This document shows positions 36,752 to 46,151 of a stretch of DNA of 64,000 nucleotides, one piece after another (the first letter of the stretch is position 1; each line of letters opens with the position of its first letter). The DNA is taken from the NCBI RefSeq assembly GCF_023015965.1, contig NZ_JALKAN010000003.1, forward strand, positions 124,001 through 188,000, in the 5' to 3' direction. This stretch comes from Allomuricauda sp. F6463D. Lineage in GTDB: Bacteria > Bacteroidota > Bacteroidia > Flavobacteriales > Flavobacteriaceae. Position numbers and translations under genes: made by a program. Below the pieces are notes generated by a model. The model was given only the letters and a program-made list of their open reading frames with translations, did not search any database and was not told the DNA's origin.

Positions 36752-38101
36752 ATGAGAATAATTATTGCAGGTGCTGGTGAAGTGGGATTTCATTTGGCAA
36801 AATTATTGTCCTACGAAGCCCAGGAGATTAGTTTGATTGATACCAATAAGGAAAGATTGTCCTATGCGGATAATCATTTGGACATTCGCGTGCTCCGTGG
36901 CGATGCCACCTCTATCCAGGTGTTACAAGATGCCCAAGTAGATGGGTCTGATCTGGTAATCGGGGTAACGGCGTCCGAAACTACAAATTTGACCTTATGT
37001 GTTCTTGCGAAGCAATTGGGATGTAAGCGTACCATGGCCCGTATATCCAACACAGAGTTCATGGACAATCGAGAACTAATCAAGTTTGAGGATTTAGGGA
37101 TAGATGAGTTGATATCTCCAGAACGGTTAGCCGCTATGGAAATCCAATTAATGCTTAATCAATCCGCCTTTAATGATACCTACCAGTTTGAAGAAGGCTT
37201 ATTGACCATGTTCGGTGTTATCCTCCCTAAGACGGCCCCTTTCGTAGGGAAAATGGTAAAAGAGGCAGCACGGATTTTTCCCGAACTCAATTTTATGCCC
37301 ATCGCCCTGCAACGAAAGGGTACACAATTCACTTTAATTCCAAGAGGTGACACTATTTTTAAGGAAGGTGATCAAGTTTACTTTATTACTTCTGACAAAG
37401 GAGTGGAAGAGCTGTACAAACTCTCTGGAATGCAAAAACAAGAAATTAAAAATGTAATGATCCTCGGTGGGAGCAAGGTGGGGTATAAAACAGCCAGAGA
37501 TCTTTGTGACAAAAGGTTCAACGTAAAACTTATTGAAAAAAATAAGGAAAAGGCTTTTGATATTGCAGATGATTTGCCCCACGCCCTTGTAATCAATGGA
37601 GACGGGCGAAATGTAGAGCTTTTGGAAGAGGAGAATTTGGAGTCAATGGATGCATTTATTGCGGTTACGGGCAATTCAGAAACCAACATAATGTCCTGTT
37701 TGGTCGCCAAGAGTAAAAAAATAAAAAAAACGATCGCCTTGGTAGAAAATATGGACTATTTTCAACTGTCCCAATCCATTGGGGTAGATACCCTGATTAA
37801 TAAAAAACTTTTGGCCGCAAATAGCATATTTAGGCATATGCGAAAAGGAGAAGTTCTTGCCCTTACCCGGTTAAACAACTTAAATGCGGAAATTTTGGAG
37901 TTTGAGGTGAAGGCATCTTCATTGGTGAACGGAGAAATTATAAGGGAATTAAACTTTCCGAGAGAAGCAAGTATTGGAGGGGTTATTAGAAATGGAAAAG
38001 GAATTATTGCTTTGGGTGATTTTAGAATTGCCGAAGGGGATAAAGTGGTGGTCTGTTGCTTGCCCAAGGCCATTCCAAGAATAGAAAAGCTATTCCTCTA
38101 A
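36752..38101 (+). CDS. trkA: Trk system potassium transporter peripheral protein TrkA
   Basis: Cytoplasmic regulatory ring subunit of the TrkAH potassium uptake system. The 449-residue protein has two RCK units, each a Rossmann domain plus TrkA-C domain: IIAGAGEVGFHLAKLL at about 3-18 and MILGGSKVGYKTARDL near 230-245, with acidic residues (DTN and EKN) after the second strand for NAD or nucleotide binding. The stop codon shares a base with the trkH start, so the two subunits are coupled. Confidence 0.95.
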   Translation: MRIIIAGAGEVGFHLAKLLSYEAQEISLIDTNKERLSYADNHLDIRVLRGDATSIQVLQDAQVDGSDLVIGVTASETTNLTLCVLAKQLGCKRTMARISNTEFMDNRELIKFEDLGIDELISPERLAAMEIQLMLNQSAFNDTYQFEEGLLTMFGVILPKTAPFVGKMVKEAARIFPELNFMPIALQRKGTQFTLIPRGDTIFKEGDQVYFITSDKGVEELYKLSGMQKQEIKNVMILGGSKVGYKTARDLCDKRFNVKLIEKNKEKAFDIADDLPHALVINGDGRNVELLEEENLESMDAFIAVTGNSETNIMSCLVAKSKKIKKTIALVENMDYFQLSQSIGVDTLINKKLLAANSIFRHMRKGEVLALTRLNNLNAEILEFEVKASSLVNGEIIRELNFPREASIGGVIRNGKGIIALGDFRIAEGDKVVVCCLPKAIPRIEKLFL

Positions 38102-39591
38102 TGAAGCTGAACACAAGAATCATTATCCACATTATGGGGCTATTGCTGCTGTGCAATGGGTCCTTTATGCTTTTGGCGGCACTTGCCAGTGGTATTTATA
38201 AAGATGGTGCCACCATGGATATTATGTTGGCCGCCATTGTTACCATGCTTTTTGGTATTATGGCAATGTTTTACACAAGAGGCCATAAAAAATTGGTAAA
38301 ACGTAAAGAAGGGTATATCGTAGTGACTTTTGGGTGGATAGTGATGTCCATTTCTGGAATGTTGCCCTATTTATTTTCAGGGTCGATTCCATCCATTACC
38401 GATGCCTTTTTTGAAACGATGTCCGGTTACACTACGACAGGAGCCTCTATCGTGGATGATATAGAGGCGTTGCCCGAAGGAATATTGATTTGGCGTAGTC
38501 TTACACACTGGATTGGAGGAATGGGGATTATTGTACTTGCCATTGCTATTTTACCGCTTTTGGGAATTGGTGGAATGCAGCTGTTCGCAGCTGAAGCACC
38601 TGGCCCTGGAGGGGATAAGCTTCATCCCCGGATTACTGATACTGCAAAGCGGTTATGGCTCATTTATTTTGGTTATACAATATTGGAAACTTTATTGCTT
38701 AAACTTGCGGGTATGTCTTTTTTTGATGCCATAAATCATGCATTGGCAACCATGTCGACTGGTGGGTTTTCCACCAAAAATGCCAGTTTGGCTTTTTGGA
38801 ACGATCAACCTTTGATCCAATATATCATCATTCTATTTATGTTTTTGGCTGGGAGTAATTTTGTACTCAGTTATTTTGCTTTAACAGGAAAAGTGCAGCG
38901 CATACTTAAAGATGAGGAGTTTAAGTATTACCTTGGGTTTATCGTGGTATTTACAATTATGGCAGCTTTAGGTGTGTATTTTAAAGCTGATGTGCCCGAA
39001 TCGGATTTTCATCCCATGGTTTTGGGTGAGGCGGAAAGTGCAATCCGACATACTTTGTTTCAAGTTGTGGCCGTAATAACAACAACAGGGTTTGTATCGG
39101 CGGATTTTACATCTTGGACACCATTTTTAACGATTTTCTTTTTTGGTCTCATGTTCCTTGGCGGCTCTGCGGGATCAACTGCAGGAGGAATCAAGGTGAT
39201 GCGACATTTATTGATTATTAAGAATGGTATTTTGGAATTTAAGAGAACCTTACACCCTAATGCGGTGATACCTGTTCGCTATAATCAAAAAACCGTGACA
39301 GAGCACATTGTTTATAATGTAGTTGGGTTCTTTGTTCTATATATGTTGCTTTTCATCATAGGCTCGTTGGTTCTTGGTTTGATGGGTTTGGATTTTGTAA
39401 CAGCAATTGGCGGGTCGGCTTCTTCACTTGGCAATGTTGGACCTGCGTTTGGTAGTTTGGATCCGTTGAGTAATTTTAACAGTCTTCCCGCAGCGGGTAA
39501 ATGGTGGTGTGGTTTCCTAATGCTTTCAGGACGTTTGGAATTGTTTACTGTGCTGATAGTGCTTACGCCATATTTCTGGAGAAAGACCTAA
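38101..39591 (+). CDS. trkH: Trk potassium transporter membrane subunit TrkH
   Basis: Potassium-conducting subunit. The 496-residue protein is very hydrophobic with four pore-loop repeats recognisable by their Thr/Gly-rich filter segments: TMSGYTTTGAS, ATMSTGGFSTKN, TTTGFVSADF and SLGNVGPAFG. The frame opens at 38056, but ATG at 38101 overlaps the trkA stop by one base and starts at the first helix, as usual for the family. A terminator follows. Confidence 0.95.
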   Translation: MKLNTRIIIHIMGLLLLCNGSFMLLAALASGIYKDGATMDIMLAAIVTMLFGIMAMFYTRGHKKLVKRKEGYIVVTFGWIVMSISGMLPYLFSGSIPSITDAFFETMSGYTTTGASIVDDIEALPEGILIWRSLTHWIGGMGIIVLAIAILPLLGIGGMQLFAAEAPGPGGDKLHPRITDTAKRLWLIYFGYTILETLLLKLAGMSFFDAINHALATMSTGGFSTKNASLAFWNDQPLIQYIIILFMFLAGSNFVLSYFALTGKVQRILKDEEFKYYLGFIVVFTIMAALGVYFKADVPESDFHPMVLGEAESAIRHTLFQVVAVITTTGFVSADFTSWTPFLTIFFFGLMFLGGSAGSTAGGIKVMRHLLIIKNGILEFKRTLHPNAVIPVRYNQKTVTEHIVYNVVGFFVLYMLLFIIGSLVLGLMGLDFVTAIGGSASSLGNVGPAFGSLDPLSNFNSLPAAGKWWCGFLMLSGRLELFTVLIVLTPYFWRKT

Positions 39592-39593
39592 TT

Positions 39594-39631
39594 AAAAAAC
39601 CTCCTGAAGTATAACTCCAAGAGGTTTTTTT
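39594..39631. terminator. Terminator between trkH and aminotransferase gene
   Basis: Stem AAAAAACCTC with GAGGTTTTTT, further paired inside with mismatches. T-runs on both strands suit the convergent genes. Confidence 0.85.
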
Positions 39632-39681
39632 AAAATTGATGACGTAATACTGAATCAAGTTCAGCATGGCGTACAAATTAG

Positions 39682-40866
39682 TTAAAGCACAGCCTTGATT
39701 CTGGTAATAGCTTCTTTTAGTTCTTTTTCTGATGCTGCATACGATATACGGATGCAATTAGGGTTTCCGAAAGCTTCACCGGTTACGGTGGCAACATTCG
39801 CGTGTTCCAATAAATAAAGAGAGAAATCGGAAGCGTTGTTTATCAAATTACCATTCAATGTTTTTCCAAAAAATGAGGAAATATCGGGGAACACATAAAA
39901 TGCTCCTTCTGGTACATTAAGGTTGAATCCGTCTATCTCACCGAGAAGTTGGAGAACAAGATCTCTTCTTTCGTTGAACTTGTCGATCATATATTGGATT
40001 TTGCTCACAGGAGCATCTAATGCGGCAATAACTGCACGTTGGGCAATTGCGTTGGCACCACTGGTTACCTGACCTTGTAGTTTGATGCATCCTTTGGCAA
40101 TCCATTCTGGAGCACCAATGTATCCAATACGCCATCCTGTCATGGCAAATGCTTTGGATACTCCATTTATGGTAACTGTTCTCTCGTACATACCATCAAT
40201 TCCAGCGATGCTCACATGACCACCGGAAAAATTGATATGCTCATAAATTTCATCGGATACGACGTATATGTTCGGATATTTTTTTAATACTTCTGCCAAA
40301 CCTTCCAGTTCTTCCTTGCTGTACACCGAACCACTTGGGTTGCATGGAGAACTAAACCAAATCATGCGGGTTTTTGGAGTAATCGCTGCTTCCAGTTGTT
40401 CAGGTGTCATTTTAAAATCGGTATCGATTTCTGTAGTGACTTCTACCGGCACACCTTCGGCCAATTTTACAATGTCGCTGTAACTAACCCAGTAGGGCGC
40501 AGGTAAAATCACCTCGTCTCCTGGATTAAGAACGACCATGGCAACGTTGAACAAAGATTGTTTCGCACCCGTGGATACCACAATCTGTTTCAACCCATAT
40601 TCAAGGTTATTGTCTCTCTTAAACTTATTGGAAATAGCGGTTTTAAGTTCTGCATAACCGTCAACAGGTGTATAGCTGCTATAATTTTCGTCGATGGCCT
40701 GCTTTGCAGCATCTTTGATAAAATCAGGAATGTTGAAATCGGGTTCCCCCAAACTCAAACCGATAATATCCTTTCCTTCGTTTCGTAATTCCCGTGCTTT
40801 GGCTGCCATGGCCAAAGTTGCTGACGTGGACATATTCTTAATCCTGTCAGATAAATGGTTGTTCAT
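39682..40866 (-). CDS. PLP-dependent aspartate aminotransferase (class I/II)
   Basis: A 394-residue fold-type I aminotransferase that probably interconverts aspartate and oxaloacetate with glutamate. GEPDFN at 40-45, the TGAKQSLFN cofactor loop near 99-107, NPSG at 176-179, SDEIYEH at 204-210 and the PLP lysine Lys238 in SKAFAMTGWRIGY identify the type 1-beta family. Substrate is inferred from the family only; broad-specificity or prephenate activity is possible. The desaturase gene ends 13 nt upstream on the same strand, possibly making an operon. Confidence 0.9.
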   Translation of the reverse strand: MNNHLSDRIKNMSTSATLAMAAKARELRNEGKDIIGLSLGEPDFNIPDFIKDAAKQAIDENYSSYTPVDGYAELKTAISNKFKRDNNLEYGLKQIVVSTGAKQSLFNVAMVVLNPGDEVILPAPYWVSYSDIVKLAEGVPVEVTTEIDTDFKMTPEQLEAAITPKTRMIWFSSPCNPSGSVYSKEELEGLAEVLKKYPNIYVVSDEIYEHINFSGGHVSIAGIDGMYERTVTINGVSKAFAMTGWRIGYIGAPEWIAKGCIKLQGQVTSGANAIAQRAVIAALDAPVSKIQYMIDKFNERRDLVLQLLGEIDGFNLNVPEGAFYVFPDISSFFGKTLNGNLINNASDFSLYLLEHANVATVTGEAFGNPNCIRISYAASEKELKEAITRIKAVL

Positions 40867-40879
40867 TGATACTTCGTTT

Positions 40880-41983
40880 TTACTGATATTGAAGGGTAGG
40901 TTTTTTACCTAGCTCCTTTAAGTGTTTGAAGTGCGAAATTATAGCTTTTCTGGTAGTTTTATATTCGTGGTACGGTAAATTGAACTCCTGAGCAGTCTGT
41001 TTCACAATTTTGGAAATATTTGTGTAATGTATATGACTGATGTTGGGGAATATATGGTGTTCCACCTGATGGTTCAATCCGCCAGTAAACCAATTTACAA
41101 TTCTGTTTTTAGTGCCAAAATTTACAGTAGTGAATAATTGGTGTATGGCCCAAGTGTTTTTCATGTTGCCCTCTTTGTCCGGCAAGGGAGTGTCCGCATG
41201 GTCCACGATATGCGCCAACTGGAAAACAACGCTTAGAATCACCCCTGCAACGTAGTGCATAATAAAGAATCCTAATAAGACTTGCCACCATGCAATATCA
41301 ACAAGGAGCATTGGGAGAACAATCCAAATGGTTATATAGATCACTTTTGTGATGACCAATGTACTCCAGTTTATTACCGGGTTGGGTAGTTTTCCGTAGC
41401 TTAATTTCCTCTTCATGTAACGGTACATTTGTTGGAAATCTGTAGTTATGGCCCAGTTAAAGGTCAATAGACCATATAGCAAAATGGAATAATAATGTTG
41501 GAATTTATGGTGCTTTCTCCATTCGGCGTGTTTGGAGAACCTTAAAACTCTTCCAGCTTCCATATCCTCATCATGCTCATGGATGTTGGTGTAGGTGTGG
41601 TGAAGCACATTATGCTGAACTTGCCAGTTATATACATTTCCTGCCAAGATATATATACTGCTTCCCATTAGTTTGTTTACCCATTTCTTGTTGGAATATG
41701 CACCATGGTTTCCATCATGCATCACGTTCATACCAACTCCGGCCATTCCAATTCCCATGGTAACGGAAAGTAGAAGATAGCCCCAAAAAGGCAAATCAAG
41801 GGTTAAAATTAAAAAGTAGGGGGTCAAAAAAATGGCGAACATCACAATGGTTTTCATGTGAAGTTTCCAATTCCCGGTTTTCTTTATATTGTTTTCTTTA
41901 AAGTATTCGTTTACTCGCTTGTTCAGTGTTCTAAAAAATTGTGCTGAATCCTTTCTTGAAAACCGGATGGTACTCTTATCCAT
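40880..41983 (-). CDS. Acyl-lipid (front-end type) fatty acid desaturase
   Basis: A 367-residue membrane di-iron desaturase. The three histidine boxes are HDGNH at 89-93, HNVLHH at 124-129 and QVEHH at 306-310; the Gln in the third box is typical of front-end delta-5/delta-6 or linoleoyl-type acyl-lipid desaturases. There are about four transmembrane helices and no cytochrome b5 domain. It introduces a double bond into membrane lipid acyl chains; the position is not determinable. A -7 box lies 15 nt upstream, and rsmG diverges on the other side. Confidence 0.9.
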   Translation of the reverse strand: MDKSTIRFSRKDSAQFFRTLNKRVNEYFKENNIKKTGNWKLHMKTIVMFAIFLTPYFLILTLDLPFWGYLLLSVTMGIGMAGVGMNVMHDGNHGAYSNKKWVNKLMGSSIYILAGNVYNWQVQHNVLHHTYTNIHEHDEDMEAGRVLRFSKHAEWRKHHKFQHYYSILLYGLLTFNWAITTDFQQMYRYMKRKLSYGKLPNPVINWSTLVITKVIYITIWIVLPMLLVDIAWWQVLLGFFIMHYVAGVILSVVFQLAHIVDHADTPLPDKEGNMKNTWAIHQLFTTVNFGTKNRIVNWFTGGLNHQVEHHIFPNISHIHYTNISKIVKQTAQEFNLPYHEYKTTRKAIISHFKHLKELGKKPTLQYQ

Positions 41984-41997
41984 ATAATAAATTTTTA

Positions 41998-42005
41998 CAA
42001 AGGTA
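41998..42005 (-). promoter_or_regulatory. -7 promoter box of desaturase gene
   Basis: The minus strand reads TACCTTTG (TAnnTTTG), 15 nt before the start codon. Confidence 0.55.
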
Positions 42006-42069
42006 ATTAAAATGCTTCTTTCGTACCCATACTGTTGTGTTAGAACGGTGTTAAGGTGTTTAAAAGTAT

Positions 42070-42077
42070 TAGCTTTG
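42070..42077 (+). promoter_or_regulatory. -7 promoter box of rsmG
   Basis: TAGCTTTG matches TAnnTTTG, 20 nt before the rsmG ATG. Confidence 0.55.
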
Positions 42078-42097
42078 TTAAAATTAATGTTTGATAT

Positions 42098-42733
42098 ATG
42101 AAAACTGAACTAATATTCAAATATTTTACGACACTCAGCAATGAGCAGAAAGAACAGTTTTATAAATTAGAGAGTTTATATCACGATTGGAACCAAAAAA
42201 TAAATGTGGTTTCCAGAAAGGACATCGATGAGCTGTACCTAAGGCATGTCTTGCATTCACTGGGAATTGCCAAGATTCAAATATTTAATGAGGGAGCGGA
42301 GGTTTTAGATGTTGGTACAGGGGGAGGATTTCCTGGAATCCCGTTGGCCATTTTATTCCCAAATGTAAAATTTACCCTTGTTGATGCTATTGGAAAAAAG
42401 ATAAAAGTGGTGGACGAAGTGGTGGAAGGATTACAATTGGAGAATGTAAAAACCTATCATTCACGTGTTGAGGACATTCCTGGTCAATTTGACTTTATTG
42501 TAAGTAGAGCTGTTGCAGCAATGCCCACTTTTGTGCATTGGACCAAAGGAAAGATTAAAAAAGATTCCGCACATCAGCGAAAAAATGGCATACTTTATTT
42601 AAAAGGTGGAGACCTTGATGAGGAGCTGAAGGACTACAGCACTATTCAGGTATTTGAATTAAATGAATATTTTGAAGAGGATTTTTTCGAGACCAAGAAA
42701 GTGGTGTACCTACCTCAAAAATTTAAGGGTTAA
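42098..42733 (+). CDS. rsmG: 16S rRNA (guanine527-N7)-methyltransferase RsmG
   Basis: Methylates N7 of G527 in 16S rRNA. The 211-residue protein has WNQKINVVSRKD, LRHVLHSLG, the SAM motif DVGTGGGFPGIPLAI near 69-83, and SRAVAAMPTF, all typical of RsmG (GidB). It is monocistronic with its own promoter and a small hairpin after its stop. Confidence 0.95.
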   Translation: MKTELIFKYFTTLSNEQKEQFYKLESLYHDWNQKINVVSRKDIDELYLRHVLHSLGIAKIQIFNEGAEVLDVGTGGGFPGIPLAILFPNVKFTLVDAIGKKIKVVDEVVEGLQLENVKTYHSRVEDIPGQFDFIVSRAVAAMPTFVHWTKGKIKKDSAHQRKNGILYLKGGDLDEELKDYSTIQVFELNEYFEEDFFETKKVVYLPQKFKG

Positions 42734-43129
42734 CCTAGATGCTGTACATTCTCTTGTAGACCAATCTACATTTTCTGGCGTAGTTCTTTGCATATTGCCA
42801 TAACTGCTGATATTTTTTAATCATCAAATTTCCCGATTCATCTATTCTATCTGTCATAACCAATTGATTTTGTGATGTAAATTTAAATTAATTGCGATAA
42901 GTTTACAATTAGTTAACGTTAAATTTACATATAAATTGCATTTGACATGCTTGTTCTTCTTGTATATTGGAGTTAGAGATGAAAAATTATCGTAAACTGA
43001 AATCAGGTCAGTGTTGTATTTGAGGTGTACAAAAACTGTTGGGAAAAAGATTTTTGCCCATACTGTATAATAAAGGTCTGCAATTTTACCGGGAGTTTAA
43101 GACTGCTATTGAGTATAAAATGATGTGGG
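42734..43129. other. 396-nt intergenic region with no confident gene
   Basis: AT-rich DNA between rsmG and apaG. A perfect hairpin TGTAGA-CCAA-TCTACA followed by TTTT at 42755-42774 may terminate rsmG. A 40-codon frame on the minus strand (42735-42857) overlaps that hairpin and is weakly supported. From about 42960 to 43129 I see nothing recognisable. Confidence 0.5.
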
Positions 43130-43516
43130 TTAATTTATGGCAAAGGGAGCTACAAACTTAAATGTTGGAATTTCAACCTCAAACCCTTCAGCATCGGTGA
43201 AGTTTACCATATGGTAATGGCCGCGCATAGCTCCTACTGGTGATGCCAATAGGCATCCAGAGCTATATGTATGGGATTTTCCTGGTTTTATTACAGGTTT
43301 TCTTCCTATCACACCTTCCCCGTCAACCGTTTCTGTTTCTTTGAGTGCATCGAATACATCCCAATGTCGTGCTATTAGTTGTACCGTGTCTTTACCGAGG
43401 TTTTCAATAGTTACTGTATATCCGAATGCATAGTGCACCTTATAGTTTTTGAAGAAAGTGCCTTCGAAGGTGGTGCTCACCGAAATTTTAATTCCTTTGG
43501 TTACCTGTGTAAACAT
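43130..43516 (-). CDS. apaG: ApaG domain protein
   Basis: A 128-residue single-domain protein of the ApaG/FN3-like beta-sandwich family, known from the CorD/ApaG link to cobalt and magnesium resistance; the molecular role is unresolved. The core has FAYTVTIENLG-like strands (here YAFGYTVTIENLGKDTVQL), ARHWDVFDA and the GEGVIGRKPVIKPGKSHTY and GAMRGHYHMV segments. ATG at 43516 is preferred over an upstream TTG. It follows the DUF3667 gene closely and is probably cotranscribed. Confidence 0.9.
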   Translation of the reverse strand: MFTQVTKGIKISVSTTFEGTFFKNYKVHYAFGYTVTIENLGKDTVQLIARHWDVFDALKETETVDGEGVIGRKPVIKPGKSHTYSSGCLLASPVGAMRGHYHMVNFTDAEGFEVEIPTFKFVAPFAIN

Positions 43517-43521
43517 AACAA

Positions 43522-44724
43522 TCAATAGGTTAAACCGCTTCCTGCAAACGTGAGTATAATCGTGAAAATAGCCAAGATCATAAATATAGTGTTCAGAAAG
43601 ATGTATTTCACAATAGTTTTAAACCTTCCTTGTCCATAAAATTTTCTCATGGCCTTATATAAATAGAGCCCGAAAATCAACAAGAAAATACCTGAGCTAT
43701 CAATATTGAAAATGGTATCCAATATGAGGCTTAGGGTCAGCAATATAAACAAGAGTGACTGATTGTGAAAACTAAAAATAAGATGATCGGTGTAGGTATA
43801 GTTATTTCTGATGTAAACCAGCGAAATGAATACAGTGAACACCGGTAGAAAGAAAAATATGATAAAAGGGAGCTTGGAAATGGTCTCGTTGATCCATGTG
43901 CCAGGTTGGCTCATTACCTTCAAAATACTATTGGAAAAATTGAAGGCCATTGTATTGGTACTGGTTTTATCGATGTTGTATTTCTCTTGGGCTTGCTGAA
44001 AATTTAATAGGGTGTCTTTTTTGATAAAATGTCTAAAAAACTCAACCTTTTTAGAGAGTCTATTCTTTCTTGATTCTTTTTCAAGACTCTTAAAATAGCC
44101 CGGTGGGTCGGCATTCATAAATGAGTCTTTTTGTTTTTTCACATCATTTATAGTGCTCATAAAAACACCTAAGGAGTCCAGGAACTCTAATTGAGGCGAT
44201 AATTCAGGGTCTTCATTAGTGATGGAGTCAAGTTTATGTATGGCGTTTTTAGATTGTTTTTCCAGTGCTACACTATCTACTTCAAAGTCGCCCGAATCTA
44301 CATCAAATTTTATAGGGGAGCCATTATAAATGGTTCCATCATAGTTTTTGAAAGTAGTATCAAAACTGGAAAAGCGGTTGTTGTAGGTGATCAACAAAAA
44401 ATATAGAAAAGCCAAGCTCAACAAAAAACGAAAAGGATTGGTGTAGGTTATCCTTTTGCCATTAACGTAGTCTTTGGTTATTCTACCAGGCCTTAATAAA
44501 AGGGCTGATAATGTTCTTAAAAGTTTGGAGTCGTAATTAATGAGGCTAGAAAAAAACTCATCAAAAAAAACTTTTAAAGTTAGCTTTTTGGTGCTGTTTG
44601 CTTGAGAGCAATTAGGACAATACTTATCGCTTACATCCAGCGGGTGCCCACAGTTTAGGCATTTTACGCCCCGAAACTTGAGTTCGTAGCGTCCTTTGCT
44701 GATCAATCCATCTTTTTTTCCCAT
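43522..44724 (-). CDS. DUF3667 domain-containing membrane protein
   Basis: A 400-residue protein with an N-terminal zinc ribbon (Cys22, Cys25, Cys36, Cys39 in CLNCGHPL and YCPNCSQAN), a transmembrane segment near 92-110, a long hydrophilic extracytoplasmic region (about 115-270), and four or so further hydrophobic helices toward the C-terminus. This architecture matches DUF3667 proteins, common in Bacteroidota and of unknown function. It lies between the T9SS plug gene and apaG on one strand with a gap of 31 nt or less on each side. Confidence 0.85.
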   Translation of the reverse strand: MGKKDGLISKGRYELKFRGVKCLNCGHPLDVSDKYCPNCSQANSTKKLTLKVFFDEFFSSLINYDSKLLRTLSALLLRPGRITKDYVNGKRITYTNPFRFLLSLAFLYFLLITYNNRFSSFDTTFKNYDGTIYNGSPIKFDVDSGDFEVDSVALEKQSKNAIHKLDSITNEDPELSPQLEFLDSLGVFMSTINDVKKQKDSFMNADPPGYFKSLEKESRKNRLSKKVEFFRHFIKKDTLLNFQQAQEKYNIDKTSTNTMAFNFSNSILKVMSQPGTWINETISKLPFIIFFFLPVFTVFISLVYIRNNYTYTDHLIFSFHNQSLLFILLTLSLILDTIFNIDSSGIFLLIFGLYLYKAMRKFYGQGRFKTIVKYIFLNTIFMILAIFTIILTFAGSGLTY

Positions 44725-44755
44725 ACCTTTTTTCAGGATTTGGAACTAAAGATAA

Positions 44756-46000
44756 TTAATTACTTATATTTCTGGAGTTTAGGGAGCCTATGCCTATTAT
44801 ACTATCGTACAATTTGCCAAAATCACGATAATATACCAAGATGAGGTAGTTGTTCTCTGTAAAGTGAAAATTGCCGCTCACAAGGTTTGGGTCAATGGAA
44901 CCGTCCTGTTTTTGAACAACGTACTTATAGTTATAGAACCCTTGTTTTATTGTTAAGGCTGTTTCAAATTTACCGTTTTCTTCGTTGAAGATCATTTTAT
45001 TCTGCTCGTCCAATGCGTAATTATTGAATTTACCAATCACGTAAACATCATCAAGGCCGATTAAATCTGTGTATGGCAGGCTAAAATGAACCTTGGAGTA
45101 CTCTGCCTCCCTGGAAACATCGTCGCCTTGGAGTGTACGTACCACAAAATCCCCGTTGATATCTGGAAAATAGGTATATTCCTTGTCATATCTATATTCA
45201 TTGGTGAATAGATAATGGTGGTACACGTCTCTCATTTCAATATTGGATATTGCAAACGTTGGGGATCGAAGATCTTTTGTGTCGAAGTTTAAATATTCGT
45301 TTCCTCCAAAAAAGCTGGTTTCCGTGTCATATTTATATACTAGCTCTGTGCCAATGGTGAATTGAGGTGTAATATTATAAAGGGCACTGGGCCAATGATG
45401 ATTTTGTAGGATCGCAACCTTAATTTCCCGTTTAGGGTTTACAACATTGAAGCCAGCTGTATTTATATTGAACTGTACAACTTGTTTTGTGTTGATGTAT
45501 TCAAAGTCTCTCGACCTTCTTATATTTCCCTCTACTGTTACGGCATTCCTATAGACCACAAACCTTCTGGAGAATTGAAGGTCCCCGTAGCTATTGTAAA
45601 TTTCCAATACATAGTTACCACTGACTTTTAATCCCGTATTTTCATTTGGAATGGTAAGTCTATAATTGGAGTAGGGCTGTAAAGTAGTATAACTGTTTTC
45701 GTAATCCACGATCCGTTGATTGTCCATTCCGGAAAGGTATTGTGATTTTAAAAGTTGAGATGGTGTCCAATCGTAATCACAATGAAAAATTTTGTAGTAG
45801 TAATCCTGTTCGTTCGCGGTTAGGTCATCAAACTCCAAAGTCATGGATTCCCCTAGTTCAATTACTGGAAATTGGTCATCTGTAGGGCCTTTAAAAACAA
45901 CTGATTTGATGTTGTCGGGCGGGTTGATTTCTTCCATTACTTGGCTAAAAGTAAAATTGGATATAAAACCAAATAGGAGCAAAATGTATGTGGAACGCAT
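44756..46000 (-). CDS. Type IX secretion system plug protein (DUF5103)
   Basis: A 414-residue secreted protein: signal peptide MRSTYILLLFGFISNFTFSQ, then an N-terminal domain with IKSVVFKGPTDDQFPVIELG and YYKIFHCDYDWTPSQL, matching the DUF5103 family. A member of this family was seen plugging the SprA translocon pore of the T9SS in Flavobacterium johnsoniae; its role here is by homology. ATG at 46000 is chosen as the signal peptide start. The nqr operon diverges from it. Confidence 0.85.
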   Translation of the reverse strand: MRSTYILLLFGFISNFTFSQVMEEINPPDNIKSVVFKGPTDDQFPVIELGESMTLEFDDLTANEQDYYYKIFHCDYDWTPSQLLKSQYLSGMDNQRIVDYENSYTTLQPYSNYRLTIPNENTGLKVSGNYVLEIYNSYGDLQFSRRFVVYRNAVTVEGNIRRSRDFEYINTKQVVQFNINTAGFNVVNPKREIKVAILQNHHWPSALYNITPQFTIGTELVYKYDTETSFFGGNEYLNFDTKDLRSPTFAISNIEMRDVYHHYLFTNEYRYDKEYTYFPDINGDFVVRTLQGDDVSREAEYSKVHFSLPYTDLIGLDDVYVIGKFNNYALDEQNKMIFNEENGKFETALTIKQGFYNYKYVVQKQDGSIDPNLVSGNFHFTENNYLILVYYRDFGKLYDSIIGIGSLNSRNISN

Positions 46001-46109
46001 CAAAGGCAACAATTTTGGGTAAAGTTAAGCAAAAAGTATGCCCAGCGAATTAAGCTCGACATAATCCCATTTTTATGGTTATTTATTATGAAAACTATCC
46101 TTTTAGTAC

Positions 46110-46117
46110 TATTTTTG
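46110..46117 (+). promoter_or_regulatory. -7 promoter box of the nqr operon
   Basis: TATTTTTG followed by C fits TAnnTTTG, 34 nt before nqrA. Confidence 0.55.
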
Positions 46118-46151
46118 CGTTCGATTTTGATAACAAAAGATCTACAACAAT

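Noticed and set aside
40109-41291. Short minus-strand frames inside the aminotransferase and desaturase genes
   Set aside because: Out-of-frame shadows of genes whose motifs are complete.
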